Shown: positions 1-12,730, counted from the first letter of the stretch. The stretch: 64,000 bases of DNA from Sabethes cyaneus (GCF_943734655.1 NC_071353.1:152906179-152970178), one strand, 5' to 3'. Numbers and translations are program-made. The notes: generated by a model not told the origin, from the letters alone.

Positions 1-1829
1 TTTCATCAAGTTAACACACGTGCCTGGGGGCAGGGCCGTCGCGTCGGCGGAATGCAGCAGCAGCGTCATCTTTTATCGTCATCGCCGTGTCCCATCAAAT
101 TGCGATTTTACAACACTATCGTGTGTGTGTCTGTGTGCTTTCGATTCACGTGGCAGCTCCGCTGCTCCAGCTGATAAATAAATGAATGCACGTCACTTGT
201 CATGCACGATGCGCGCTTGCCTCCACTTTACGATCAGCCACCCACCAACTAACCCCCAATGGAACTGAGTCTAACGGAGCAAACCGCCCGGCAGAAGTGC
301 CAGAACAAGATGTCAATCGTTTAGTAGCTGACGCCTTCGAAAACCCGCCAGTGACCAGCAGCAGCAGCAGCAGTGAGCGGTGGTTGCTGGGTCATAAATT
401 GTCGCTCGTAAAATATACTGCCGGAAAAATATGGTAACAATGTTCGCTTCCAAGAAAGAGAGAGATGGCGTAAAACTTTTACGGTTCTTCAGTTTGAAGT
501 TTCAGTAGGTTGAGAAATAACCACCAGAAAGGGAGATTCTTCTCCACCACTTTCTCAATTTCAGAGTAAAGTAAACAGAAGAAATGATGAATTGCTAATC
601 TGATTTTGAAAATGTGTTTAGTAGAAACACAATAAACCAACCAACCCAGAAAGGATTAACGCAAATTTATCGTAAATCTAAAATCTTGTTTATTATCGGT
701 TCTTTACAAGATTTTTACACAGACCAAACTTCAACAAGCCCCTACAGTGGATTCGGCTTTCTTCGAAGGAAGTGTCCTTCGCAAAAACAATGTCTTTTTA
801 ATTCCTCCATTTACTGCCCACAGCGCTGACGCCGACATGAGCAAACGACCACCACCATTTGCTTCTTCACTTACTTTTATGCTGTCCCTCTTTTTTTTTG
901 TGGGGGGAGGACCGGAGCAACATAAAAAGTTCGGTAGATTATTTATTTACTCATTGAGTGTGTCATCAAAAGAGTGAATAAAGTAAATCATTTTGTCGCT
1001 CCTTTTTTTTTTGGTTGCGCATGAAAAAACCAACTTCGGTTAGGGTGTGATTCCGCACACAATACCATGAACCACGAAACCGCGTGCTTTGAGCGTAAGC
1101 CTTTGTTATTATTATTATCGGCGAGCTTTTACGTTGAATTTTGTGGGTCGAACATTAAAGTTTACGGGTTTCACTGAACAAAATACGTTTTGGTGGCTTG
1201 TTATTTAGACATCAAAATAGAAGCAATTCTGGTCTTTAGTTCCAAATACCAAGCCTCGAAATTCCAACGTAACTTTACGGTTCAGTAAATTTTTAGAACT
1301 GATTTTTTTTTACAGAATATAAGACCAGAATCAAACATTTGAAATTCAAAGATTGCTTAATTATCTAGCTTATAATAATACAATATAATCTGCAGAACTA
1401 AACGAATTGCCAGTCAGCTGGTAAGATGTCTGAAGAGGATGGCGGGTGGAATAGAACTTTCCAATTCCAGCATTAGGCCAAGTCACTCACTCAAGACTGT
1501 GTTTCACAGAATCATTTCTGTAGGCTAGTTTTCACTTCAAGTTTTTGTCCAAAAAGTCACTCTCTCATAGGATCTAGTATCGTCGTGAAGCTAAATAATT
1601 TTATCTGACTCCACCCTTACATATTCTGGTTGACCATGATTTAGATGCAGGGCTGGGCAGTTTCCACGATTTTTTCCACATACTTAGAATTGTTCTACCG
1701 CACCAACTTTCCGTCGATAGCAACTATTCGATGCCTAATCTGTTTTTTTTTTTTTTGATTGGCTTTTGGTGTAGCTGCTTACAGGTGACTGCTTTTTAAA
1801 CTTCAAGCGAATCGTAAAGCTTTAGAAGT
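1..1829. other. Unique non-coding DNA, nothing recognised
   Basis: I see no gene, domain or transposon ends here. There is a short GT-rich microsatellite near 121-140 and a CAG run near 357-375. Short open frames exist, but they lack recognisable domains and have mixed composition. Several T-homopolymer runs occur (about 890, 1003 and 1742). Confidence 0.6.
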
Positions 1830-3930
1830 ACTTGATCTACATATACATCCAAAGTCCTCAAATATTGTTTTTGGCTTTCCGAACGTTTCTTCTATTCCAA
1901 AGAAATGTTTTGATTTTTGAACAGCACAAAACAACTTGTCGTACTTTTGCGAAGCAAGAATTCGTTATTCCTTTTTTCTACCCGCTGTTTTCTCTTTCTC
2001 TGATTATTTTCTCCGCTTTTTCTGTCTCGTTTTTCGCACTTTTCCTGCGTCCTAAATTTTATCTGTTCCGTTTACCGACTTTCTTCTTCCGTTTTTCTCC
2101 GTTTTCAGGCCCATTTCTCCACTTTTTCAGTTACGTTCGCAATCATTTTCTGCCCCTTTTAGCCTTTTTTTTTCTTATTTTCAGTCCCAATTTACGACAT
2201 TTTTCGCATTTTAGTTCCATTTTTTATTTCTATCTCGTGTTTCGTCTAGTCTAGTCTAGTCCGTTCTTTTTTTTATTCTGTTCTTCTTTTCCTCCTTTTC
2301 TGTCACGTTTTTTTTCTGATTTATCCTTTTTGTCTTCTGTTGGACCTTTTTTTCTCCTCATTTCATTTTCTTTCTGTCTCGTTTGTCGCCCTTTATGTTC
2401 TCGTTCCTCTCTTCTCCTGTATTTTCTTCCTTTCTTTTCCTTCTTTTCTATCCCGTTTTTCCACTGCTTTTTTTCTTTCCTATTTCACTTATGCTTCTTT
2501 TTGTGGAGGGCGACTTTTTGACTTCATTTTTCCTTCTGTTTGCTTGTGTTTCCTCTTTTTCTATTTTTTTCTTTTCTCTGTCCCATGTTTTCTGTTTCAT
2601 TTTTCCGTTTTTATAAGTTTATTATGCTATTTTCAGTTGTTTTTCCTCTTGTGTTTTCTCCCGTTTTCCACTCATTTTATGCAATTTTTCCGTCTTCTCA
2701 CTTTCCCTCATCTCTTTTCCTTTTTTCATTTCTGGTCGCGTTTTTCCCAACTTTTTTTATCTTCTTTACTTCTTGGGGTTCGTCTTCACCTGTTTCGCAT
2801 TTTCTTTTTAAGATGCTAGCTTGTTTCTTTTCTGTCACGTTAATTCTGTGTTTGGAGCTCGTTTCTTCCTTTGCTCTCCGATTTTCCTTTTGTATTTCAC
2901 GTTTTCATGTCTTTTTTTCTCTCCTGGCCCAACTCCAACTCTTTCTTTTTCTCTCTCGCTGGTCTTTATGTTTTCCCTTTTCATTGCTCTTATTTTGCAC
3001 CTCTTTTTCCCGTTTCTGCACCTTATCTGTCACGTTTGTTTCATTTTCCTAACCTGTCTTCCTATCTGTCTTTCTATTTGTCTCGTTTTCCATTCTTTAC
3101 TGTATTTTTCTTTTCACTTTATCCTCTTTCTCTTCTTCCTGTTCCGTGTTGCCTCGCACTTTTCAGTGCTGATTGTACTCTGGTTTCTCTCTGTTCTGTT
3201 CAATTTCGCGACTTTTTTCCGTTTTTCCCATTTTCAGACCCATTTTTGCTCTTTTCCTGTCTCATTTTTTTCTGTCCCCTTACCTCTTTTTCTATTTTTC
3301 GTTTTCGTCTGTTCCGTCCCTCTTCTTCTTTTGCTCTTTTCCTGATTTTTTGTCTTTTCTTTCCCTTCTTCTCTCTTCTTTTGTCGTTCTCCCTAAGTGG
3401 AATTGTGGAATGTACTTAAAAATAAACATAAAATTGAGCTTTACTCTTTACATTTTTCTCTCTGGCTAACCTACTTTTTCGTTGTAATTTCTCTTATTTT
3501 CTTTTCCATTTTTTTCCTTCTTCTTGTCTCATTTTTCCTCTTTTACTCTCTTGTTTTTTTTTATTCTTTTTGCTGTTTCCTAGTTCTTTTCTTTTCCACT
3601 TTTCGGTTGTTCAGGTGTTCAGTTTCTCTTTTATGTTCCGTTTTCCGACTTTTTTCTCCCGACTTCGTTATTTCATTGTTAGGCCCGTTTTTCCTCTTCT
3701 CTTCTATTTTTTTGTTTTCGTCTATTGTACCTCTTAAAATCTTGTCCAGTTTATCGTCATTTTGTTTCTTGCTTTCCTCGCTTACTGTATCGTTTCTCCT
3801 TCTTTTCATACATTCTTCTTTTTTTATCCTTCCGCAAATCCTCTTTTTCTTGTCTTGTCTCCTCTACTTGTTTGCTTCGTTTTCCCTCTTTTTCTCGTTA
3901 TTCTTCTTTAGCATTTTATTTATCTAAAAT
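1830..3930. repeat. Degenerate polypyrimidine tandem array
   Basis: About 2.1 kb in which the plus strand is overwhelmingly C and T. It is built of variants of short phrases such as GTTTTTCCTCTTTTCTG and CTGTCCCGTTTTT. Stops are rare because A is rare, so long Phe/Ser/Leu-rich frames appear in all three plus frames at once. That is a composition artefact and not evidence of a protein. The same phrases recur at 13.4-14.15, 44.7-45.2, 45.6-46.7 and 47.15-49.7 kb, and reverse-complemented at 4.0-5.0 and 14.3-15.5 kb. The exact period cannot be fixed by eye. Confidence 0.85.
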
Positions 3931-3999
3931 CATCCAATAAGGCACAATTGTTTACCTGTATATTTGATGACGCATAGCAAAGGGTTACGGCATTTAGCT

Positions 4000-4990
4000 T
4001 ACTTGTGGCCGAAGTAAATACAGTCATGAAGAAATTGAGGAAACAAAACAAAAAAGAAACAACGGAACGGAGGAGATTCAGGACTAAGGAAAAGGACGAA
4101 AAGCGGGACAGGCAACGAAGAGAAAAATAACGGCAGAAGAGAACAGTGGACAGAAAAAGGATCGTTAGAAAAAACAACGAAAATGCGAAAATTATTGGTC
4201 AAAGCTAAGGGTAAAAGGTAAATACAGGTAAAACGAGAACAGAAAAACTAGAGAAATGAAGGAAAAATGAGAAAGAAAATGTGCAAAAAATGTGAAAATG
4301 TGACATAAAAAGAAGAAAAGAAGAATGAACTAAATAAAATGGTAAAACCAGAAGGAAAGGAAAAGAGAAGAACAAGGTAAAATGGAGGAAAATAACTAGA
4401 GAGAGGAAGGAAAACGACAAAGAAACCGAAGGAAAATGATTATAAACCAAAATATAATGGCGAAAAATAGAAACATAAAAAGAGGAAAAACGGGTCTGAA
4501 AACGAGGTTGAACGCGAGAAAAAAGTCGAAAAGCCTCTGTTCTGTAAATCAGGACAAAGGACAAACAGCGGAAAAAAGCAAAAACGAGATAGAATATGTG
4601 GAAAAACGAGGGGATGGAACGATACGAACGAAAGAGGGGGAAATATATGGAGAAAAGAAAAAACAAAAAACAAATTAAATAAAAGCCTATAACGGAAGAG
4701 AAAAAGACGCAAAAACAGGGAGCCAACAATAAAATAAACGTGACGGAAAAAAGGAAAAGCTAGGCATCAAAAAAAGGGAAAACAGTCCAGACGTAGGCGA
4801 AAACCAAGAATGAAAAGAGTTACAAGCAGTTCGAAGAACACGCAAACTGGAAACGAAAAAAACAGGTACAATAAAAGTAAACAAACGAATCAGATTTCTC
4901 GGAAAGAAAACGAGAAAAGAAACCTAGAAAGCGGTACAAAAATGGAGAAAACACGGAACGCTTTTTCCGTTTTCGCCAAAATATTCTTCT
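4000..4990. repeat. Polypurine array (reverse complement of the pyrimidine repeat)
   Basis: Purine-rich sequence with phrases such as GAACAGAAAAAC and GAAAAACGGG, which are the reverse complement of the array that ends about 70 bp to the left. Its right end (about 4994-5018) reads TTTTGTTTATGTCTGGGCACC. That matches, in reverse complement, the start of the repeat module at 44047 and 52831. This suggests the array is one part of a larger composite repeat in inverted orientation. Confidence 0.8.
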
Positions 4991-4999
4991 AACCTTTTG

Positions 5000-6470
5000 T
5001 TTATGTCTGGGCACCGAACCGAAAGTACAGATTTCAGCTTTAACTATTCTAATTTTGATTCTGAACCGAACCGATGCTCAAATCCTAGAATTTTAAAGTT
5101 TCGTAACGGGGTCAAAACGAGCTGATGCGCTCAGCAAAACCGCACAATTGATTGCGTGGCATCTATTGTGTACTTTGTCTATTTCAAATTTCAGTAGGAT
5201 GCAAACTTCCCCCCTTTCAACCGTAACTACGAACCCATATATTGTTGGATGAGACTCCGCTGGCACACGCCTTCGCTTTGCCACCGACTGGACTATGCTC
5301 GTGCACCAAAGAAATTCCAAAAGGGCTCCGAGCCATAAAAAGCGTCATCGTCGTCGTCGTCAATGATTCATGGCTGTTGGCGCTTTTGTTCTTGGCTCGC
5401 AGGCTCTGCTGTCGTCGTTTTCGATGTTATGTTATGCGAGTGCGTCCAAAAAGGATCCGTCCCGTCCCGGTCGTGCGCATATATTATAAATATGTTCCGT
5501 TGCAAACGGACCACCACAAAATCGAGTTCCTGAATCACGCTCCTCCCGATCTAAGAGTGGGGCCTTGTGTTGGTTTCGGCCGTAAGTGTGCAGTTTGTTA
5601 GTAGTTGTTGGACGTAAAAGACGATTTGATTAAGTGACTCGATTATAGCGGTGCAAGTTCCAGTGCTCCGGCCGGAATCCGAAGGAGGTGGAACACCAGG
5701 CAAAATAATCAACAGAAAAAGAAAACTTGAGACATAGTACGAAACGGAAGAGAACGCGGGAGCACATTAATCCCAGTTTCATTTCTTTTTCGATGGCAGT
5801 TTAATGGAATTGGGGATTATTTATCCGCTGCTAAGTTTTGATCGATCGTGTTTCAGTTTCACTAACCAAGATAGGAGATGAGAGCAGTTTTAGTTCTGAT
5901 AAAATAATCATCCGAATCAGTCGGGATCGGGAAATGACACATTTTCGACATCCGCTCATTTAGCCAAAGATAAGGGGATTAAAGTTGGAAGGCTTTCCAA
6001 TCTTCTTGTTCACGCGTCTACATAATTAATTAACATGATTGTCGGTGATAAGCACTTTTACAAGCACCAGCGAATGTGTTGCTTGTACTGCCTGAGAGCG
6101 CTAGAAGCCGGTTTTCCAAAGGATAAGCAAGTTAATTGATTTTATCTTGCTTGGTCGGCTGTTTGTTGTAAAGCAGCCGTTGTTCTGCTGCTGCCGGTTG
6201 CCGCAGGCAAGGGAAAATCTCGTTAGTAACGATGTAAAACTGCCGACATGGTCACGTGCTGCTGCTGACACGTACAAATATTAGGAAATAGAGATATATG
6301 GCGGTGAATGGGGCAGGCAATGAATTGTATTAAAATAAGGTTTACATTCGAAATTAATTATTCCTACCAGAACGAGCCCAGATAGCGGAAATTAGCAGGA
6401 GCTTCTCTTGACGTTCGGATAAGAAATTATAATCGAAACAACCCATTAGGATAATATGTTGGGTAAGGGT
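5000..6470. other. Unique region without a supported gene
   Basis: Higher-complexity DNA with a small GTC run near 5345-5360. An A/T stretch near 5478-5495 (ATATATTATAAATATG) could resemble a TATA region, but no exon with coding character follows. The plus frame across 5242-5601 is open but has no recognisable domain. I annotate no gene. Confidence 0.5.
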
Positions 6471-6474
6471 TTCT

Positions 6475-6770
6475 GCTTCAGTTCAGTTTCAGTTAAGGTT
6501 CAGTTCAGTTTCTAACTTTAATTCAATTTAAGTTCAAAATTTGTACTTCAGTTTTCGCTCAGTATCAAATTAGTTTTATTTTAGTTGCAGTCCTGTCTAA
6601 GTTGAATTTTACCTAAGTTTCGGTTTAGTTTTAGTTTAAATTCAGTTTCAGTTTAAGTCCAGTTTCAATTTAGTTGCAGTAACGTTGCAGTCATGTCTCA
6701 GTCAAGTTTCTGTTCAGTTCCAGTTAGGTTTCAGTTTAGTTTTAGTTCAGTTTCAGTTGCTATTCGCTTG
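6475..6770. repeat. CAGTTTCAGTT-type satellite
   Basis: Degenerate tandem copies of short TTTCAGTT / TTTAGTT / TTCAGTT units. This is the first block of a family that covers much of 6.5-16.6 kb in this orientation and 19.0-24.3 kb in reverse complement. Confidence 0.85.
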
Positions 6771-6946
6771 TAACGCTACTATCCGAGTTGTCCTCGTTAT
6801 CAACAGCGATCGTCCAATGATTAGGGCTTTTTATTTCTCACGCTCGATAAGCGTTGCCTTACGCTACTATATCAGCAGTAGATCTACATCCATTTTGTAT
6901 TCAGCATTATTATCGAATCAAGTGAAATTTTTTATGTATTCCTTAT

Positions 6947-7053
6947 CCCAGGTAACAATTTGGGTTTTATTACACTTTTATGATGGCATTTAAGACCAAA
7001 ATTGGTCATGAAAACCGCCAAAAGAGTACAATAAAACTCAAATTGTTGCTTGA
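6947..7053. mobile_element. Short palindromic MITE (CAAGCAACAATTTG family), copy 1
   Basis: The left end CCCAGGTAACAATTTGGGTT and the right end AACTCAAATTGTTGCTTG are imperfect reverse complements. The centre reads GACCAAAATTGGTCATG, itself a palindrome. The whole unit is about 107 bp and would fold into one hairpin. Related copies lie at 30209-30316, 45245-45350 and 45351-45433. Confidence 0.75.
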
Positions 7054-7244
7054 AATGCTATTATTGTAATTAGTTGTTAAAACCAAGGTTATTAGTCACT
7101 AGTTGGTGCTTGGTAAAAGCTACGGCTATTTATTTCGGATAATATATCTCGGTCAATGGTATTTTGTGCGGTAATCTTGAATTTCACCACCACATCAGCA
7201 TTTCGAATAGTTCTGATAGGGCTACCAGTGCACACATTTAGACA

Positions 7245-7320
7245 GTTACGTTTCAGTTAAATTACAGTTTGTTTTCAATTTAGTTTCAGTTCAATTTAAA
7301 TTAGTTTCATCTTAGTCAGT
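7245..7320. repeat. CAGTTT satellite remnant
   Basis: A short block of TTTCAGTT-like units, continuous in style with the neighbouring arrays. Confidence 0.6.
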
Positions 7321-7480
7321 GCCGTTAATATTCATCAGCATAGCGTTCAAACTTCTGGATTATCAGTCTACCTTGCATTGAAAATCTGCTTGCTTTGATC
7401 AAACGTACATAATAACTAAATGCAGCAAGCATGAACTTCATGCACGAGAATATACAATATCAGCGCCCTGTGATATTGTA

Positions 7481-7600
7481 AAGGCCCAGACACAATGCAT
7501 ACGGATTTTACTACGTTGCGGAAATTTGACAGAAAACCCATGGAAAAAATGCCAAATTGCCGCAACGTAGTAAAATCCGTATGCATTGTGTTTGGGGCTT
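7481..7600. mobile_element. Hairpin MITE with GGCCCAGACACAATGCATACGG-like ends
   Basis: The segment AAGGCCCAGACACAATGCAT at the left is mirrored by ATGCATTGTGTTTGGGGCTT at the right. The inverted arms continue through a shared ACTACGTTGCGG core, giving arms of about 45 bp and a short loop. It has no coding capacity. It was most likely mobilised by a transposase supplied elsewhere. Confidence 0.75.
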
Positions 7601-7929
7601 AACAAACTGATATTCACGTTTGAGCAGTGAAAATCAATAAAAAAAATTTATGTTGTTATTTAGCATCTATTGCGTTCAGCTGTTGGACATAAGATTTTTC
7701 TTTTCATTTACTGCATTTAAAATTATTTTTTTTCCTGAAGTGAATATCACCTTGTGGATTTGAAAATCACTTTCTCCTGTTCTATTTTCACGATATATTG
7801 AACTTGTATACTACGATGAAAATCACTGTGCAGTTGTACATACGAAACTCAGAGGCATAAAAAACAATGTATGCTAAGAAAAAAGATTTTCTGTTTTGTT
7901 TGAAATTCGGTGATAATTAAAGGCCCTGA

Positions 7930-8350
7930 TCTTAGTAGTGCGCCAGCTTTAGCTAAGTTTCACTTTAGTTTCGATTTAGTTTCAGTTCAGGTGTAGTTCA
8001 GTTTCAGGCCCGTTGTAGTTTAATTTTAAACTAGTTTCAGCTTAGTTGCAGTCCTGTTTCAGTGTAGTTTCAATTCAGTTCAATTTCAGCTAAGTTTTAA
8101 ATTAATTTCATCTTAGTTACGCTCCTATTTTCATTCTGTTTTAGTTAAGTTTCTGTTTAGTTTCAGTTCAGAGTCAGTTCCAAATTATTTTCAGTTAATT
8201 TGATTCAGTTAACGTTGATTTTCATCTGAGTTTCTATTTGGTTTCAGTTCAGTTTCAGTTTAGTTCTATCTCAGATTCATATTAGATTTAATACTTTTAC
8301 AGTTCAATTTCAGTACAGTTTCAATTCAGTTTCAGTTCTGCTTCAATTTG
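7930..8350. repeat. CAGTTT satellite block
   Basis: Tandem degenerate TTTCAGTTCAGT/TTTAGTT units in the same orientation as the block at 6475. Substitutions are scattered evenly, so the array looks old. Confidence 0.85.
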
Positions 8351-8765
8351 GTTTTAAACTTGTTGGTACAGCCAACGTAATGAAGTTTTAGGGACTTCTT
8401 TTTAGCGAAACTCCGTTTTAGGTTAGAAGTTTGCTTTTAAGCTGTAGTTTCAATTTTAGGTTTACAAATTAGGAATTCAATTGATTTTAAAGTGTATTTT
8501 AAACTTACATTTCTAGTCCTTTTAACATGTTGTCTGCTGTCCAACTTTAGATTAATATTTTATGTAATTTTATAAGAAAATGTGTTTTAATAACTGTTTA
8601 ACGTGGCAAGTTTTATCGGTTTGTGGTTTTACAATGTATGTGTATATGAATGTCTTAATTGTCATTGCTTGTCAGTTATCTGGTCGTTCGTGTGGTAACT
8701 CCAGTGGTAACGTTCGTTACGCCTTTTGGCATTTTTAACCCTCTGTCACCGACTCTGTACGGAAC
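8350..8765. other. Spacer between satellite blocks, nothing recognised
   Basis: AT-rich sequence without open frames or terminal repeats. It may be an old insertion or the original flanking DNA. Confidence 0.4.
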
Positions 8766-8769
8766 AAAC

Positions 8770-9020
8770 TAGTTTCATCTCAGTTGCAGTCCAGCCTCAG
8801 TTAAGTTTCAGTTTAAATTCAATTCAGTTTCAGTTTAGTTACAATTAAGTTTCAGTTGGGTTTCAATTTCAGATCGGTTTCAGTTTCAGTACAGTTTAAG
8901 TTTAGCTTTAGTTCAGATGTAGTTTAGGCTCAGCTTAGTTTCCATTCAGTTTCAGTAATACAGCTTAGTAGTTTAGTTTCAGTTCAATTCCAAGTCACTC
9001 ACAGTTTCAATTCAGTTGTA
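8770..9020. repeat. CAGTTT satellite block
   Basis: Another stretch of TTTCAGTT/TTTAGTT units, ending where the minus-strand LINE fragment begins. Confidence 0.8.
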
Positions 9021-9183
9021 CTCTCACTGCTCACTGGATAAAAAATATATATTCTTCTACAATTTAGTATGTCACACCGTAAATGGATAGAGGACTTTAT
9101 GCAATTGGAACAGAGGGCGACTCGATTTTCGTCGCAGACCAGTCGACACAAAATGGGTGACACCTGGCAAAAGCCATTCACTT

Positions 9184-9600
9184 CCATAGCTTTTTCCGGT
9201 GGATAATATCATACGCAGCTTTGAAGTCAACGAGTGGTACATGTAAGCTCTGTATTCACGACCTTTTTGGAGGATCCACCGCAGAGTGAAGATTTAGTCC
9301 GTCGTTGATCAACCTTCAATGAAGCTGGTTTGATAAATTCCCACAAATCTGTTCGCAATTGGTCGGTAGTCGGCGGAAAATATAGGTGGCATTGAGAACG
9401 GTGGTCGCGCGATAGTTTTCACAGCCGAGCTTGTAAAATTTCTTGTCTTGGCTTGGCTGGCTTTTCCGGTCCCATTTTAATAAGCTTCGCTCTAATACCA
9501 TCCTTCCTAGATGATTATTTACTGGTTCTACAGCTGCTTGATGGCCTTTCTAACTTCGCCTATCGTTTGGGGCTGACAGCTCTTCCACGTTTGTCGTTAC
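9184..9600 (-). pseudogene. RTE-like LINE reverse transcriptase fragment
   Basis: Reading the minus strand from about 9600 down, the translation gives QTIGEVRKAIKQL, a phrase typical of the region before the LINE reverse transcriptase. This is followed, with frameshifts, by ENYRATTVLNATY and then VDFKAAYDIIHRKKLW near 9184-9231. The last phrase is the conserved reverse-transcriptase block containing the first catalytic Asp. The FKAAYD wording is what I associate with RTE-like non-LTR elements. Several frame changes and stops show that it is dead. No 5' or 3' end is present. Fragments with the same wording occur at 24937-25055 and 58390-58990. Confidence 0.75.
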
Positions 9601-9665
9601 GCCGAAATTGCTTTTCCCGACGCCCTTTCGACGCCCGTCAAAACATTCCCGTTCTTATCCCGGTG

Positions 9666-10915
9666 CACAGTGGTCCAAAAGGGCGAAAATGGAACTTTTT
9701 TTCTAGCGTCTTTCGCTTTCATTTTATCATTTTATCATTTAGCACTTTCGTTCGTGTGAAAATTTCTTAATTTAAAACTGGCAAAAGTTAGTCATTGCTT
9801 ACTATTACGAAAATAAAAAAATAACTTTTTTTGTGTTACGTAATATAGACATAGTTTCTTTGGCATAGTTGTAAATAATGTAAAAATAAGTAACTTTGCT
9901 GATGAAATAAAATCTCTATCTTTATCGAGTGCTGAACTATAGGGCATATTCTTTAAAGTTTCTTTAAAAATTAGTTTTCCATTCTTAGCTTTTGTTAGTT
10001 GCATTTTACAAAAACACATTATGTTAGGAAATTATCGAAGCTTTGTAAGGAAAGGTTCTAGAGATTTACAATCTTCTGCAAAAACGTGTATTTTGAGCCC
10101 TTCAATAATCGCCACGGATCATACATTCTTGTAAAATGCAACCAACATAAGTTAAGCATGGAAAACCAATTTTTAAAGAATTTCCAAGGAAAATACTCTA
10201 TAACTCTGCGCTTGATAGAGATAGAAATGTCATTTCTTTGGCAAAGTTGTTTGTCTTTATATTTTATATAACTTTGTCGAAGAAACCATGTGTCTATCTA
10301 CTAACACAAAAAATAGACGTAAATCGAGCCTTCGGCGAACGCGAAACACATAAAACGTATGCTTGCCGGACTCTCATTTGGGTGGTTGGCGACAAGCGGC
10401 ACCCATACAAGTTATAGTACCTAACTTAAGCTTTAGGATGAAGAGCTGATTTGAGAAATCCGCTTGCCCCATTTTATCCCATAGACTCGTGAAGCTATGG
10501 AAATTTAAAGCTTGAATATAAGATAACTTACAAAGTAAAGGTCCAAGAGATTTGCGGTCTACTGCAAAAACGTGTATTTTGAGTGCTTCGACAATTGCCC
10601 AGAACATTGTATTCTTGTAAAATGCAACTAAGAAAAGCTAAGTATGAAAAACCAATTTTTAAAGAAGTTTCAAAGAATATGCCCGATGGTTCAGCACTGC
10701 TTGTTTTTATATTGTTTACAACTTTGTCAAAGCAACTATGCCTAGATTTCCTAACACAAAAAAGTTATTTTTTAATTTTTTTAATAGTAAGCGATGACTA
10801 ACTTTTGACAGTTTTAGATTCATACGAACAAAAGTACTGAAAACCATAAACAATAAAATGAAAACAAAACACACAGGGAAAAAAAGTTCCACTTTTCGCC
10901 CTTTTGAACTGGAGA
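9666..10915. mobile_element. Foldback element with CACAGTGGTCC left end
   Basis: The left end reads CACAGTGGTCCAAAAGGGCG. The far right carries its degraded mirror, CGCCCTTTTGAACTGG (about 10898-10913). The outer arms (about 9666-10017 and 10590-10915) are inverted copies. Part of the right arm is also repeated directly at 10074-10300, for example around GCAAAAACGTGTATTTTGAG, so the element is a folded triplication. There is no transposase gene. The left terminus matches that of the longer element at 27673. Confidence 0.7.
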
Positions 10916-10924
10916 GCGGTGGTA

Positions 10925-11340
10925 GGTTTCGTTCAGTTACAGTTCAGTTTTAAATTAGTTTTATCGTAGTTGCAGTTATGTCTCAGTTACGTTTCATTTC
11001 AGTTTAGTTTCAGTAACGTTTCAATTAAATTTCAGTGTAATTTCAATTCAGTTTCATTTCAGTGTACTTTCAATTCAGTTTTGTTTCAGCAAAGTTTTAA
11101 ACTAGTTCTATCTTTGTTCCAGTTCAGTTTCACGTCAGTTTCAGTTTGGTTTCAGTTAGATTTCAGTTCAGCTTCAGTTGAGTTGCGGTCCAGTTTCAGT
11201 ACAATTTATAGCCAGTTTTAGTCAAGTTTCAATTTAGTATTAGTTCAGTTTTGAATTAATTTTATTTTAGTTGCAGTCCTGCTTCTGTTAAGTTTCAGTT
11301 CAGCTTCTGCTCCAGTTTCAGTTTATATTCTCGGGGAAAA
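10925..11340. repeat. CAGTTT satellite block
   Basis: Tandem TTTCAGTT units resume immediately after the foldback element. This suggests that the element inserted into a pre-existing array. Confidence 0.85.
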
Positions 11341-11599
11341 TATTTTCTGGTGAACTATTTCCCTGATCCTTCTCTGATTGATTCTCTGATTGGTCCAGGT
11401 TTAGATTAGACTATTAAAATTAAATAGCTTACCGTTTTCGGTAGATATTTAACTTAGTATTAGAAATTAGTATGGAAAATAATTTCATAATTCAAACAAC
11501 TTTAATTTATGTTTTAAACAACTAATTCAATTAAGCAGTCGGATGGCTCATCTATCCCAACTCATTTTCCTGACAGTTCTCTACGCATAAATCCAGTAC

Positions 11600-12730
11600 C
11601 AGCGTTGATTGACAAATTTCAGTTAAGTTGTCTGTTTAGTTCAATTTTCAAATCAAGTTCAGCTCAGTTTCAATTCAGTTTCAGTTCAGTCGCCGTTCAG
11701 ATGTAGCACAGTTTCAAATTAGTTTCAGCTTTTTTTTTGTATGCCAGAAGGGCATTGGGTTAAAAGGCCACTGCAAAAGTTTCAGCTTAGTTGCAGTTCA
11801 GTTTTAGTTGAGTTTCAGTTTAATTGCGATTCAATTTAAGCTCAATTATATCTTAATTTTAACTCAGTTTCGAATTAGTCAACGTCTTAGTTGCAGTCCT
11901 GTCTCAGCTAAGCTTGAGTCTAGTTTCACTTCAGTTTCTGTTCAGTTTCAAATTAGTTTTATCTTTCATTTCAGCTTTACATCAGTTTCAGTTTAGTTTC
12001 TATTAGCTTCCAGTTCAGTTTCAATTAAGTTTCAGTCCAGTTTCGGCACAATTTCGACTATGTTTGAGTTATGCTCCAATTTAGTATCAATTCAGGTTGA
12101 GTTCATTTGGCTTTATCTCAGTTTCAGTCCCGTCTCAGTTAAGTTTCAGCTTAGCTTCAACTAAGTTTCAGTTTAGTTTTAGTTTCAATTTAGTTTCAGT
12201 TCAGATTCAATTCAAGTTCAATACAGTTTCAATTACGTTACAGTTCAGTTTTAGTTAGATTTTATTTAAGGTTCTGTTCAGCTTCAGTCTAGTTTCAATT
12301 CAATTTCAGTTTAGTTGCTGTTGAGTTGTACCTCAGTTTTAAATTAGTTTCAGCTTAGTTTTGCAGTTAAGTTTCTGTTACGTTTCAGTTAAGTTTCAAC
12401 CCGAGTTCAGTTGTGCTTTTATTTTATCCCAATTTCAAATTAGTTTCAGCTTACTTACAGTCCAGTTTCACCTCAATTTCAATTAAATTTCAGCGAAGCT
12501 CCAGTTTTGTATCAACTCAGTTTCAGTTCACTTTAGAATAAGTTTCATCTTAGTTGTAGTCCTGTCTCAGTCGAATTTCAGTTTACTTTCATTTTAGTTT
12601 CAGTTCAGTTTAAAATTAGTTTTATCTTCGTTGCTGTCCAGTCTACGTTAAGTTTTAGCTGTGCTTCCGCTAAGTTTCAGTCGCGTTTCAGTTTAGTTTT
12701 AGTTTCAATTCAGTTCAAGTGTAGTTTAGC
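11600..12730. repeat. CAGTTT satellite block
   Basis: The longest plus-orientation block, over 1.1 kb of degenerate TTTCAGTT/TTTAGTT units. A short non-satellite insertion (about 11730-11780, with a T run) interrupts it. Confidence 0.85.
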
